Translations under genes and position numbers: made by a program | Notes under the pieces: model-generated | Databases searched by the model: none | The model's input: the letters and a program-made list of their open reading frames with translations, nothing else | What the model was told of the DNA's origin: nothing | Assembly: GCA_964533705.1 (NCBI GenBank) | Contig: CAZHMN010000003.1 | Location: 22,218 to 86,217, forward strand | Source: CAZHMN01 sp964533705 | GTDB lineage: Bacteria > Electryoneota > B3-LCP | DNA length: 64,000 nucleotides | Direction of reading: 5' to 3' | Shown: positions 51,247 through 59,722 of the stretch, in pieces | How positions within the stretch are numbered: position 1 is the stretch's first letter | Layout: each line of letters opens with the position of its first letter

Positions 51247-53553
51247 ATGTCTGACCAGCCTTGCTTTACCTTCATCGGCAAACGCGTGCCCAAACCTGAC
51301 GCTCGTGATAAGGCAACAGGTGCCGCGCTCTACGCCACCGACCTGGTCGTTCCCAGGATGCTCCATGGGAAAATCCTGCGATCCCGCTATCCGCACGCCC
51401 GCATCCTGAAAATAGACACCACCAAAGCGGAAAAGCTGCCAGGCGTCGTCTGCGTCATCACCGCTGAGGACACGCCTAAGATAGGCTATGGGTACGGCAA
51501 GGATAACCTGCCTCTGAAGTACGGCAAGGTTCGCTCGCTGATGGACGAAGTCGCCGCCGTCGCCGCCCGCACTCCGGAAATCGCCGAAGAAGCCCTTAGC
51601 TTGATCGAAGTCGAATACGAAGAGCTACCGGCGGTTTTTGATCCAATAGAGGCCTTGAAAGAGGAGGCACCCCTCATACATGAGCAGCGCGGCGATAACC
51701 TCTCTATCACTTATGACTACGTGCACGGCAACGTGGACGAGGGATTCGATCAGGCGGAGCACGTCGTCGAAGGGCATTTTGACGTGCAGTTTCAGGCTCA
51801 CGCTTGCCTGGGCCCCTGCGCCTGCATCGCCGAATGGCAAACGGACGGAACCCTGTTGATGCGTTCACCCACCCAGGTCCCGTTTCTCTATCAAAAAGAC
51901 ATGGCCGAGCTTCTCGGCATCAAGGGATCTCAGGTGAGAGTGGAACAGCCCTATATCGGCGGTGGATTCGGCTCCAAGCTGGATCTTTACCCCTACGAGG
52001 CCGTCGCCGCCCTGCTGGCAAAAAAAGCAGGCAGACCGGTCAAAATTGAGTATGACCGCACCGAGGAATTCCTCTACAGCCCGGTGCGCAGCCCCATGAC
52101 CATGGATGTGAAAACCGGCTGCACGAAAGATGGACACTTGACCGTTCGCACCGCCGACGTCATCAGCGACGACGGCGCCTATAACTCCTGGGGTGCTGTT
52201 ACCCCGCTGGTATCCATGCAGACGGTCTCGGCCCTCTATCGCGTGCCTCACTGCCACTTCTTATGTCGTATCGTCTATACCAATAACCCTTATGGTGGAG
52301 CCATGCGGGGCTTCGGCAACCCCGAACTGACCTTCGCCTGCGAAGTTCAGATGGACGAACTGGCCGAACTCTGCGGCATGGATCCCCTCGAATTCCGCCT
52401 GCTGAATTCCAACCAACCCGGCGACGTCACCGGAGCGGGCATGAAGATCACCACCTGCGGCCTGCCCGAATGTCTGCAGAAATCGGCGGCGGAAGTTGAC
52501 TGGAGAGAGAACAGAAAAAGCAAGCAAACCGGCCAGGGAGTCGGCCTGGCGGGTGTGATTCACGTCGGGGGAGGAGCCCGCATCTACCCATCCGATGGAT
52601 GCGGCGTCATCGTGAAGATCAACGATTTCGGCAAAGTTTCCATCATCAGCGGTTCGACCGAAATCGGTCAGGGATCGGATACCGTTCTCACGCAAATCGT
52701 CGCTGAAGAGCTGGGCGTGCCGTTGGAATGGGTCAGCCTGGTGCACACCGATACGGACGTCCGCCCCTGGGACGTCGGCGTTCACGCTTCCCGCACCACT
52801 TTCATCGCCGGTAATGCCGCCCAGCGGGCCGCCAGGAAGGCCAAAGAACAGATTCTCGAAGTGGCCGCTGAATTGCTGAAGGCGGACATTCGCGAATTAA
52901 CCATTAAAGAAGGGAAAGTCTTCGTTACAAAGAATCCAGAACAGAGCCTCCCTATCGGTAAAGTAATCCGCTCCCGCCATTTCCGCCCGGGCGGGCAGGT
53001 GGTCATCGGAGAACATTATTACGATCCCCCCACTGAGCATCAGGATAAAGAGTGGCGAGGCAATATATCGGCCACCTACGGTTTCGGAGCACACGCCGTC
53101 CAGGTTGAAGTGGATGAAGAAACCGGAAAGGTAAAAGTCAAAAAGGTCGCCGCCGCGCACGACGTCGGCCGTGTGATCAATCCCATCGGCGCCGAGGGCC
53201 AGGTGGATGGCGGTGTGGCCATGGGGATCGGATATGCCCTGAGTGAACAATTCCACCTTGACCGCGGCCGGCTCCTGAATCCCAACTTCACCGATTACAA
53301 GATGCTCACCACCATGGACATACCCGAAGTCGTGCCCATCTTCGTGGAAACAAACGATCCCGCAGGCCCCTTCGGAGCCAAGGGTATGGGCGAGATGACC
53401 ATGGTGCCCACTCCTGCCGCCATCGCCAACGCCGTGTATCATGCCACAGGGATTCGCATCCGTTCGCTGCCGATTACGCCTGAAAAGGTATTAAGAGCAC
53501 TGAAGGAGAGGAAGCGGGGGGAAAATACCCCCCCCGGTGGAACTCATCCATAA
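51247..53553 (+). CDS. Molybdenum hydroxylase molybdopterin-binding subunit
   Basis: 768 residues. Domains: aldehyde oxidase/xanthine dehydrogenase a/b hammerhead (~15-125) and the Mo-cofactor domain. Cofactor motifs PYIGGGFGSK, GGAMRGFGNPE, GSTEIGQGSDT and GPFGAKGMGEMTM; the last contains the active-site Glu. The CO-dehydrogenase loop AYRCSFR is absent, so it is not a form I CoxL; aldehyde, purine or hydroxybenzoyl-type substrates are possible. With the two preceding genes it forms the L-M-S heterotrimer. Confidence 0.92.
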   Translation: MSDQPCFTFIGKRVPKPDARDKATGAALYATDLVVPRMLHGKILRSRYPHARILKIDTTKAEKLPGVVCVITAEDTPKIGYGYGKDNLPLKYGKVRSLMDEVAAVAARTPEIAEEALSLIEVEYEELPAVFDPIEALKEEAPLIHEQRGDNLSITYDYVHGNVDEGFDQAEHVVEGHFDVQFQAHACLGPCACIAEWQTDGTLLMRSPTQVPFLYQKDMAELLGIKGSQVRVEQPYIGGGFGSKLDLYPYEAVAALLAKKAGRPVKIEYDRTEEFLYSPVRSPMTMDVKTGCTKDGHLTVRTADVISDDGAYNSWGAVTPLVSMQTVSALYRVPHCHFLCRIVYTNNPYGGAMRGFGNPELTFACEVQMDELAELCGMDPLEFRLLNSNQPGDVTGAGMKITTCGLPECLQKSAAEVDWRENRKSKQTGQGVGLAGVIHVGGGARIYPSDGCGVIVKINDFGKVSIISGSTEIGQGSDTVLTQIVAEELGVPLEWVSLVHTDTDVRPWDVGVHASRTTFIAGNAAQRAARKAKEQILEVAAELLKADIRELTIKEGKVFVTKNPEQSLPIGKVIRSRHFRPGGQVVIGEHYYDPPTEHQDKEWRGNISATYGFGAHAVQVEVDEETGKVKVKKVAAAHDVGRVINPIGAEGQVDGGVAMGIGYALSEQFHLDRGRLLNPNFTDYKMLTTMDIPEVVPIFVETNDPAGPFGAKGMGEMTMVPTPAAIANAVYHATGIRIRSLPITPEKVLRALKERKRGENTPPGGTHP

Positions 53554-53587
53554 AAATTAATCTTGAAATTTTTTAGATCGCAACGCG

Positions 53588-53609
53588 GCATCCGAATTTG
53601 TTCGGATGC
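53588..53609. repeat. Solo hairpin resembling the MITE left end
   Basis: GCATCCGAA-TTTG-TTCGGATGC, a 9-bp perfect stem that shares the stem CATCCGAA/TTCGGATG with the IS200-like and MITE left ends at 25882 and 26474. No other end was found nearby, so it is a relic or a solo end. Lies 28 bp before the thioesterase ATG. Confidence 0.5.
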
Positions 53610-53636
53610 TCCTCGTCTGGACGGAAACGAGTACTA

Positions 53637-54038
53637 ATGAAGAAGAAACTTTCCTGCGAGTTAAAAGTCCGCTCCTACGAACTCGATGCCTACGGCCACG
53701 TCAATCATGCCGTTTTTTTGAACTATTACGAGCAGGCCAGAGTGGAATATCTAGAACAGAGGAATATTTCCTTTGAATCTCTGTGGCGGGAAGGGTTTGT
53801 TTTTGTGATCGTCAGGGCGGAAGTTGATTATATTAAACCCCTGAGAAACGGCGAGCGAATAGTGATTTCCGGCGAAATCGTCAACGCAGGCAATACCTCT
53901 ATAACAGTGAACCAGGAAATTTACAGAATTCCGGCGAGGGAACTGATCAGCAGAGGAAAGTTCGTGGCGGTCTTCGTTGACCGGGAAGGCGGCCAGCCCG
54001 TACCCATTGCCGAGAGTTTTCGAAAGGCCTTCCTGTGA
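53637..54038 (+). CDS. Acyl-CoA thioesterase, YbgC/4-hydroxybenzoyl-CoA type
   Basis: 133 residues from ATG 53637 (the frame from 53598 crosses the hairpin). HotDog fold with the catalytic motif ELDAYGHVNHAVFLNYYEQAR (Asp in DAYGHVNN-like position). YbgC proteins are often near the tol genes, as here (tolQ is 1 kb downstream). Hydrolyses acyl-CoA or acyl-ACP; substrate unproven. Its stop overlaps the nitrilase GTG. Confidence 0.87.
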   Translation: MKKKLSCELKVRSYELDAYGHVNHAVFLNYYEQARVEYLEQRNISFESLWREGFVFVIVRAEVDYIKPLRNGERIVISGEIVNAGNTSITVNQEIYRIPARELISRGKFVAVFVDREGGQPVPIAESFRKAFL

Positions 54039-54769
54039 GCCGGACGCTGAAAATCGCCGCTTTGCAGAAGAGGATGGGAGGCGTCATCCCCCCGGCCCAA
54101 TTTGATCGCCTGCGGGATACGGGTGTGGACCTGGTATGCTTGCCCGAATATTTCTTCATCCCCGATAGAGTTCGCAACCAGATCAATACCGCCGACCATC
54201 GGCTGAGATACCTCAACCTGATAGAAGCCTTCTCCCGCCGTCTGGTCGGCGTGGTCGTGGGCGGAACAATAGTGGAAAGAGAAGGCCCTTATTATTACAA
54301 CGCCTGCCATGTCTACGATTGCGGCCGCCGCCTCGGAGTATACCGCAAGACACATCCCACCCCGCACGAACGCGAGGTGGGTATCAGTCCCGGTGATGGT
54401 TTCAAAATTTTCGAATGCAGAGGCATCCGTCTGGCTGTACTCATCTGCGCGGACGTCCTTTACCCCGAAAGTTTCGAGGCGTTGTCCGAACTGAAACCCG
54501 ACCTGATCGCCGTCCCGATGACCAGTCCCTATCGCCACAATGAGACTGTTGCGGAGAAATTTCAGCGGGATTTAGATCTATTCGTCACCGGGGCGCAACT
54601 GACCGGAGCGTACATTCTGAAGGCTTGCGGCGTGGGCCTGTTGATGGGACAGCGCCTGCAGGGACGCAGTCTGATCTGCGCCCCCTGGGGCGTCATCAGC
54701 CGGGTTAATCCCCGCACCGAAATGCTGGAAACCACATTGATCGAGACGATTGATCTAGACGCTTTATGA
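54035..54769 (+). CDS. Carbon-nitrogen hydrolase (nitrilase superfamily)
   Basis: 244 residues, GTG start overlapping the thioesterase stop (GTGA). Catalytic triad visible: Glu38 (CLPEYFF), Lys in VYRKTHP (~106) and Cys in LAVLICADVLYP (~138). Cleaves amide or nitrile C-N bonds; members include omega-amidase and ureidopropionase. No close subtype assigned. Confidence 0.85.
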   Translation: MSRTLKIAALQKRMGGVIPPAQFDRLRDTGVDLVCLPEYFFIPDRVRNQINTADHRLRYLNLIEAFSRRLVGVVVGGTIVEREGPYYYNACHVYDCGRRLGVYRKTHPTPHEREVGISPGDGFKIFECRGIRLAVLICADVLYPESFEALSELKPDLIAVPMTSPYRHNETVAEKFQRDLDLFVTGAQLTGAYILKACGVGLLMGQRLQGRSLICAPWGVISRVNPRTEMLETTLIETIDLDAL

Positions 54770-54856
54770 CAAAAAAATGCCGGAAATCAATTTGGATTAA
54801 TGCCCCTTAACAGAAAATAAATAAGCTAAATTTTCGAGGAGATTAACAGAATTCTC

Positions 54857-54885
54857 TTGCCTTTTAAGGGAACTTCAATTATATT
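54857..54885 (+). promoter_or_regulatory. Predicted promoter of the tol-pal operon
   Basis: TTGCCT (54857-54862), 17 bp, TATATT (54880-54885), about 128 bp before the tolQ ATG. Confidence 0.55.
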
Positions 54886-55012
54886 CAGATACTATATCCG
54901 CTTAGAAGGCGGCGGTTTCGGCATTCATCCTGGGGAATTATTTCGCAACAGATGTATTGGGGTGCAATTCTAAATCGCCCGGTATCTTGGCTCCGCACTG
55001 TTCTATAAGCAC

Positions 55013-55720
55013 ATGGATAACTTTACCTTAGATCTGATCACTCTGGTTCGCTCCGCCTCCGGGTTAGCCAAGGTTGTTCTCGTCATCCTCCTGGCGCTTT
55101 CCGTTCTGACCTGGGGCATTATCATCGAAAAAGCCTGGATTTTCTGGCGGGGCAAGAAGGCGCGCCAGAATTTCGCCAGAATCAACTGGGGCAAATTTGA
55201 ACCCGAAGGTCTGAGGAAACTATTAAGCGCGTTTCCCCAATCGGCAGTAACCCGAGTTTACAATAAAATCTTCCTGGAATACTTTTCGGCGCACCGTCTG
55301 GAAGGGGATGAGGACGCTTTGACGCGCCTCTTGCAGAAGGAAGGCAGCGCCCAGCTCGCCAGGTTGGAAAGCCGGCTGGGCATTCTGGCTTCCGTCGGAT
55401 CGGCCAGCCCTTTCATCGGGCTTTTCGGTACGGTCTGGGGAGTCATGCGCTCCTTCTTGAACATCGGCACATGGGGTTCCACCTCAATTGCTGTAGTGGC
55501 TCCCGGCATCGCCGAAGCTTTAATCGCAACGGCTGCGGGTTTGGCTGCAGCCATCCCAGCGGTGGTGGCCTATAACTATTTTCTGGGCAAGCTCAAGGAC
55601 GAATCTCGAGCGCTCGAGGAATTCTCCACAGACTTGATCCTGGCGGAACGAGCCCGTCATAGGCATAGAGAACCGGTGTTGCGCGGTTCCGAAACCGCTT
55701 CCAAAGGTCTGCTAAGATGA
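55013..55720 (+). CDS. tolQ: Tol-Pal system protein TolQ (MotA/TolQ/ExbB)
   Basis: 235 residues. Three membrane segments (VVLVILLALSVLTWGIIIE, ASVGSASPFIGLFGTVWGVM, ALIATAAGLAAAIPAVVAYN). The second and third carry the family proton-channel residues. First gene of the Tol operon; tolR overlaps its stop by 4 bp. Confidence 0.95.
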   Translation: MDNFTLDLITLVRSASGLAKVVLVILLALSVLTWGIIIEKAWIFWRGKKARQNFARINWGKFEPEGLRKLLSAFPQSAVTRVYNKIFLEYFSAHRLEGDEDALTRLLQKEGSAQLARLESRLGILASVGSASPFIGLFGTVWGVMRSFLNIGTWGSTSIAVVAPGIAEALIATAAGLAAAIPAVVAYNYFLGKLKDESRALEEFSTDLILAERARHRHREPVLRGSETASKGLLR

Positions 55721-56124
55721 AGCCTATAGAATTTGAACAATCGCGCATGTCAGAGATCAACGTTACACCGCTGGTGGACGTCTTTCTGGTGCTTTTGATC
55801 ATCTTTATGATCAGCGCACCGATGCTGAAGAGCGTTTACGACGTCAACTTGCCGACATCGAAACGGGCACAGCCGAGATCGCAGGAAGGGATTGAAATCA
55901 CCCTGGGCAAGGACGGCGTCATCTTCATTGATGCCGGCCAGGTGGCCAAAGAAGATTTCGCCAGCGCTTTTAAGCAGATTTTTTCTCCCGAGAATCCCCG
56001 GCCGGTCTTTTTGCGGGCCGACGGCGAACTGCCCTATCAGGAAATCGTTGAAGCAATGGACGTCATTCGCCAGGCCGGTGCGGTGGACCTCGGATTGGTG
56101 ACTGAAGCAGCCAAACCGAAATAG
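55717..56124 (+). CDS. tolR: Tol-Pal system protein TolR (ExbD/TolR)
   Basis: 135 residues. One N-terminal membrane helix with the proton-path Asp in INVTPLVDVFLVLLIIFMI, then a periplasmic dimer domain. Partner of TolQ in using proton motive force. Confidence 0.95.
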   Translation: MKPIEFEQSRMSEINVTPLVDVFLVLLIIFMISAPMLKSVYDVNLPTSKRAQPRSQEGIEITLGKDGVIFIDAGQVAKEDFASAFKQIFSPENPRPVFLRADGELPYQEIVEAMDVIRQAGAVDLGLVTEAAKPK

Positions 56125-56127
56125 ATC

Positions 56128-56778
56128 ATGGCAGCCCGCAACGCCTATATCCTGTCAGGCGTCCTGCATCTGATTGCAATCGGGCTTGTCCTGCTGATGG
56201 CTTCGAGGCCTGCGACGCAGATTCGACCTTTGCAGAAATACCAGCCCGTGAGGTTGCTGGCGCCTGCCGGAAAACCCGGGCCGATCAAAGCCAAATCGGA
56301 ACCGGAGGCGAAAGCTCCACCGATACGGCCGAAATCTGTTTCCAGATCAACGCCTAAAGTAACAGAAAAGACGAAACCCAAAACCCCTGCAAAGCGTCAG
56401 GATAAGGCACAGGAAGGATCGAAAGAATCTTCGGGGAAGGCAGTCGGGAGCGGCATAGAAGGCGTGGACAATGTCAGGTTGGACGGCGCCAATTTCCCGT
56501 ATCCCTATTATCTAAGTAATATCCAGATCAAAATCCTTTCCAACTTCAAGCCGGTTATCAGCGCAGAGAAAGCGCAGGGGCTAAAAGCGGTCGTCTACTT
56601 TATCATTAACAGAAACGGCCGCATAGCCGACGTCAAAATCGAGAGCAAATCGGGTCACTTCCTCTTCGACCAGGAGGCGCAGCGAGCGGTGCTACGATCC
56701 AATCCGCTGCCCGCCTTACCTCCGGCCTTCGGTAGTGACCGTTTGGGGGTACACTTTGAATTCGTGGCTTCGCAGTAA
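56128..56778 (+). CDS. TolA/TonB-like energy transducer
   Basis: 216 residues. N-terminal transmembrane segment (ILSGVLHLIAIGLVLLMA), a Pro/Lys-rich linker (~45-110; KPKTPAKRQDKAQEG), and a C-terminal TonB/TolA domain (VVYFIINRNGRIADVKIESK). In this position between tolR and tolB it takes the TolA role, linking the inner membrane motor to TolB/Pal. It is short compared with E. coli TolA. Confidence 0.85.
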   Translation: MAARNAYILSGVLHLIAIGLVLLMASRPATQIRPLQKYQPVRLLAPAGKPGPIKAKSEPEAKAPPIRPKSVSRSTPKVTEKTKPKTPAKRQDKAQEGSKESSGKAVGSGIEGVDNVRLDGANFPYPYYLSNIQIKILSNFKPVISAEKAQGLKAVVYFIINRNGRIADVKIESKSGHFLFDQEAQRAVLRSNPLPALPPAFGSDRLGVHFEFVASQ

Positions 56779-58120
56779 GCATCCGATAAATTTACAGTTC
56801 TCAATCATTCTTTTGCTCAGTGGAGCTTTAACGGTCTCCGCCCAGCAGAATAATCGTTCCAATAATGCGGACGCTCTTTGGGAAGTTTTTCTGAGCAGTA
56901 AAGTGGCGTTATCTGACCGCATCCCTCTGCACTATACGGGAATCCATAGTGCCGATAGCATCTCTTATGCCGCTCAGGATACCCTCGACCGGGTGTTGGT
57001 GCGCGATTTGACGCTTTGCCGTCTATTCAATCTCCGCCTGCCCAACCTGGCGCCGGATACCAGCCGCTCGAACCCATTCAGCGACCGCACGACTTATTTA
57101 GACGGGCAGTTCGATGCGGACAGCTCTTTCCGGGTGATTATGTCTCTACGTGCCAAGCCCGGAGCTCCACCCTTCTGGACGAGTGCCTATACATTTGCTG
57201 AAGAAAGGGCACGGGCGGCGGCGCATCGCGTATCCGCCGACGTCATCCGTCAGTTGACCGGCGAACCAACTGTCATGCAAACTCGTATTGCCTACTGCGG
57301 ACAGATTGGGCGCATAAAAGAAATCTTCTCGGTAACTTTTGACGGATTTGACCGAATCTGCCACACCAGGCAAAACGTATCACTGCTTTCTCCGGCCTGG
57401 TCACCGGACGGCAAAAAGATCGCTTATACCACTTTTCTCGAAGATCAGGCCGACATATACATATTGGATTTGGATAGCGGAACTTACCAGCCTTTCTGGA
57501 ACGGCCCCGGAGTAGATCAAGCGCCGGACTGGTCCCCCGACGGGCAGTGGATCGCCTTCAGCTCCTCGATGGACGGCAATGCCGAGATCTACATCCGGCG
57601 AGTTGACGGAAGCGAACTGAAGCGTCTCACGTATAGCTGGGCCATAGAAACCTCCCCGGATTGGTCGCCCACGGGACGCCAGATCGCCTTCACCTCTGAT
57701 CGCCTCGGCAGACCGCAGGTTTTCATCATGGACGTGGACGGCGCCAACGAACGGCGGCTCACAACTGAAGGAGAATATAATGACACTCCCGCCTGGTCGC
57801 CGCGCGGGGATCTAATCGCATACGTCAGGCGGGATATTGACGGATTTCAAATCTACGTGACGGATCCGCAGGGCGAAAAACACGTTAAACTCACAACCGG
57901 GCCGGGCGATAACATGGATCCCGTCTGGTCTCCGGATGGCTTGAAACTCGCATTTACTTCCAATCGCACCGGCCGGAAACAGATCTACACCATGGATTTG
58001 TTCGGCAGGCAGGTAGATAGAATCAGCGATTACTATATGTCCTGTTCCAATCCAACCTGGTCACCAATTATGGACAATTCCGACGATATATCCGTTACAC
58101 CGCAAACGATGAATAACTAA
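56756..58120 (+). CDS. tolB: Tol-Pal system beta-propeller protein TolB
   Basis: 455 residues from TTG 56756 (GGGGG 7 bp upstream); GTG 56735 in the same frame is the alternative. Signal peptide LQFSIILLLSGALTVSAQ. N-terminal TolB domain, then six propeller blades with repeats such as SPAWSPDGKKIAYTT, APDWSPDGQWIAF and DTPAWSPRGDLIAYV. Periplasmic; binds Pal. Its start overlaps the TolA-like gene. Confidence 0.93.
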   Translation: MNSWLRSKHPINLQFSIILLLSGALTVSAQQNNRSNNADALWEVFLSSKVALSDRIPLHYTGIHSADSISYAAQDTLDRVLVRDLTLCRLFNLRLPNLAPDTSRSNPFSDRTTYLDGQFDADSSFRVIMSLRAKPGAPPFWTSAYTFAEERARAAAHRVSADVIRQLTGEPTVMQTRIAYCGQIGRIKEIFSVTFDGFDRICHTRQNVSLLSPAWSPDGKKIAYTTFLEDQADIYILDLDSGTYQPFWNGPGVDQAPDWSPDGQWIAFSSSMDGNAEIYIRRVDGSELKRLTYSWAIETSPDWSPTGRQIAFTSDRLGRPQVFIMDVDGANERRLTTEGEYNDTPAWSPRGDLIAYVRRDIDGFQIYVTDPQGEKHVKLTTGPGDNMDPVWSPDGLKLAFTSNRTGRKQIYTMDLFGRQVDRISDYYMSCSNPTWSPIMDNSDDISVTPQTMNN

Positions 58121-58169
58121 TGTCATAATCAGCAATAGGTAAATCCCCAGTTTATTTGAGAGGAGTCCC

Positions 58170-58742
58170 ATGAAACAAAAACATCTCTACCGGTTTCTTC
58201 TTTTGGCAGGCTTGCTGTTGCTGGCAGGACTGCTGATTGCTGGCTGTGCCAAGAAACCCGAACCCGTCCCCGAACCACCACCCCCACCACCTGTCGTGGA
58301 ACCGGATACCACCGGTCAAGCTGCCCGTCTAGCCGCAGAGCGCGAAGCCGCAGAGCGCGCCAAACGCGAAGCCGAAGAGAAAGCCAGAATAGCGGCTGAG
58401 CAGGCTGCCAAAGCTTCCCTGCAAATCATCTATTTCGACTTCGACAAGTACAACCTCCGGCCGGATGCACAGGAGGCCGCAAATTTCAACGCTGGCGTCT
58501 TAAAGCAGTATTCGGACTGGAAAGTATTAATCGAAGGACACTGCGATGAGCGCGGCACAAACGAGTACAACTTAGCGCTGGGAGAACGTCGGGCCAACAC
58601 GGTCAAAGATTTCTTCATTAATTACGGTCTCGATGCCACTCGTTTCTCCACCGTCAGCTACGGTGAAGAGCGGCCGGCTGATCCAGGACACAACGAGACT
58701 GCGTGGGCCAAGAATCGCCGGGCTGTTCTGGTCATCCAATGA
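58170..58742 (+). CDS. pal: Peptidoglycan-associated lipoprotein
   Basis: 190 residues. Lipobox LIAGC, a Pro-rich then Ala/Glu/Arg-rich helical linker (residues ~35-85), and the OmpA-C domain: IIYFDFDKYNLRPDA, IEGHCDERGTNEYNLALGE (peptidoglycan-binding Asp-Arg) and NRRAVLVI. Strong AGGAG Shine-Dalgarno. Anchors the outer membrane to the wall. Overlaps cpoB (ATGA). Confidence 0.95.
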   Translation: MKQKHLYRFLLLAGLLLLAGLLIAGCAKKPEPVPEPPPPPPVVEPDTTGQAARLAAEREAAERAKREAEEKARIAAEQAAKASLQIIYFDFDKYNLRPDAQEAANFNAGVLKQYSDWKVLIEGHCDERGTNEYNLALGERRANTVKDFFINYGLDATRFSTVSYGEERPADPGHNETAWAKNRRAVLVIQ

Positions 58743-59572
58743 TCCCTGGTTTTAAGCGTGATGGGGAATTCCGGCGCGCCGCAGCGGCCGCCGGATTCCC
58801 CATGCTCTGTATGTGCCTGACGATTGTCGGTCTGGGGTTTTCCGGCTGCGCTTCAAGGAGTGAAATTCTCCGCTTCCGCGAGAACAGTGAATACATCCGC
58901 GCCCAACTGGATACGCTGAATCTTAACCTCCAGAACCTGCGCATGCAGGTGGACGGCCTCCAAATCCGGCAGGATCGCCTGCTCGAGGAGATGGTCACCC
59001 AATCCGATATGCGCCAGTTCAGAGCCTACATGGGCAGCCGCATGGATAATTATGAGAATCAGACCCTCATGCTCTCGGCGCAGATCAACGATTTAAGCCA
59101 GCGTTTGACCGGAGTCGCTCAGCGGGTGGACGAGATGAAGTATCGCGTGGTAAAACCGACCGGCGCGGATTCCTCCGATACCGTAGCTGTGGCAGCCCCG
59201 GAACTGAAGGAGCTCTACGATCAGGCCTATTCCGACCTGACTCGCGGCAACTATGAGTTGGCCAAAGGCGGCTTCGCCGAGTACCTGCGCCTTTACCCCG
59301 ACACTGAACTGGCCGATAACGCCCTCTACTGGCTGGGCGAAACCGAATACGTCCAGCACAATTACCCCGAAGCCTTAAAGCTCTTCCAGCAAGTCCTGGA
59401 GAAATACCCCAAGGGCAACAAACTTCCCGCCGCCCTGTTTAAGGTGGGCCTCTGCCAGATCGCTCTGAAAGAAAAGGAGAACGCCAAGGCCACCTTCCAG
59501 GCTTTGATCGTGGACTACCCCGCCACCCCGGAGGCATCCCAGGCGGCGGAAAGGTTAAAAGAACTGGAATAA
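58739..59572 (+). CDS. cpoB: CpoB (YbgF) cell division coordinator
   Basis: 277 residues from ATG 58739, overlapping the pal stop. Signal with lipobox GFSGC, so it may be lipid-anchored, unlike soluble E. coli CpoB. N-terminal coiled coil (residues ~45-130), then TPR repeats (YDQAYSDLTRGNYELAKGGF, YWLGETEYVQHNYPEALKLF). Closes the tol operon before a terminator. A related protein is at 16893. Confidence 0.9.
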   Translation: MIPGFKRDGEFRRAAAAAGFPMLCMCLTIVGLGFSGCASRSEILRFRENSEYIRAQLDTLNLNLQNLRMQVDGLQIRQDRLLEEMVTQSDMRQFRAYMGSRMDNYENQTLMLSAQINDLSQRLTGVAQRVDEMKYRVVKPTGADSSDTVAVAAPELKELYDQAYSDLTRGNYELAKGGFAEYLRLYPDTELADNALYWLGETEYVQHNYPEALKLFQQVLEKYPKGNKLPAALFKVGLCQIALKEKENAKATFQALIVDYPATPEASQAAERLKELE

Positions 59573-59595
59573 TCAAGACCTAAGAGTTTGTGTAG

Positions 59596-59622
59596 GGGCG
59601 ACTCGATGAGTCGCCCTTCTTA
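59596..59622 (+). terminator. Terminator of the tol-pal operon
   Basis: 9-bp perfect stem GGGCGACTC/GAGTCGCCC (59596-59604, 59608-59616) with a GAT loop, followed by TTCTTAATT. The T run is imperfect. Confidence 0.6.
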
Positions 59623-59722
59623 ATTCGGGGATTGCTCGGCAGATGGCGGCAAAAGCATTATTCGCTTGAAAAATTCCCCAGAATCATTTATAATAAGCCA
59701 ACGCCAAAAATGCGGAGCGGGT

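Noticed and set aside
51247..53553. CO dehydrogenase large subunit (CoxL form I)
   Set aside because: The diagnostic AYRCSFR loop is not present.
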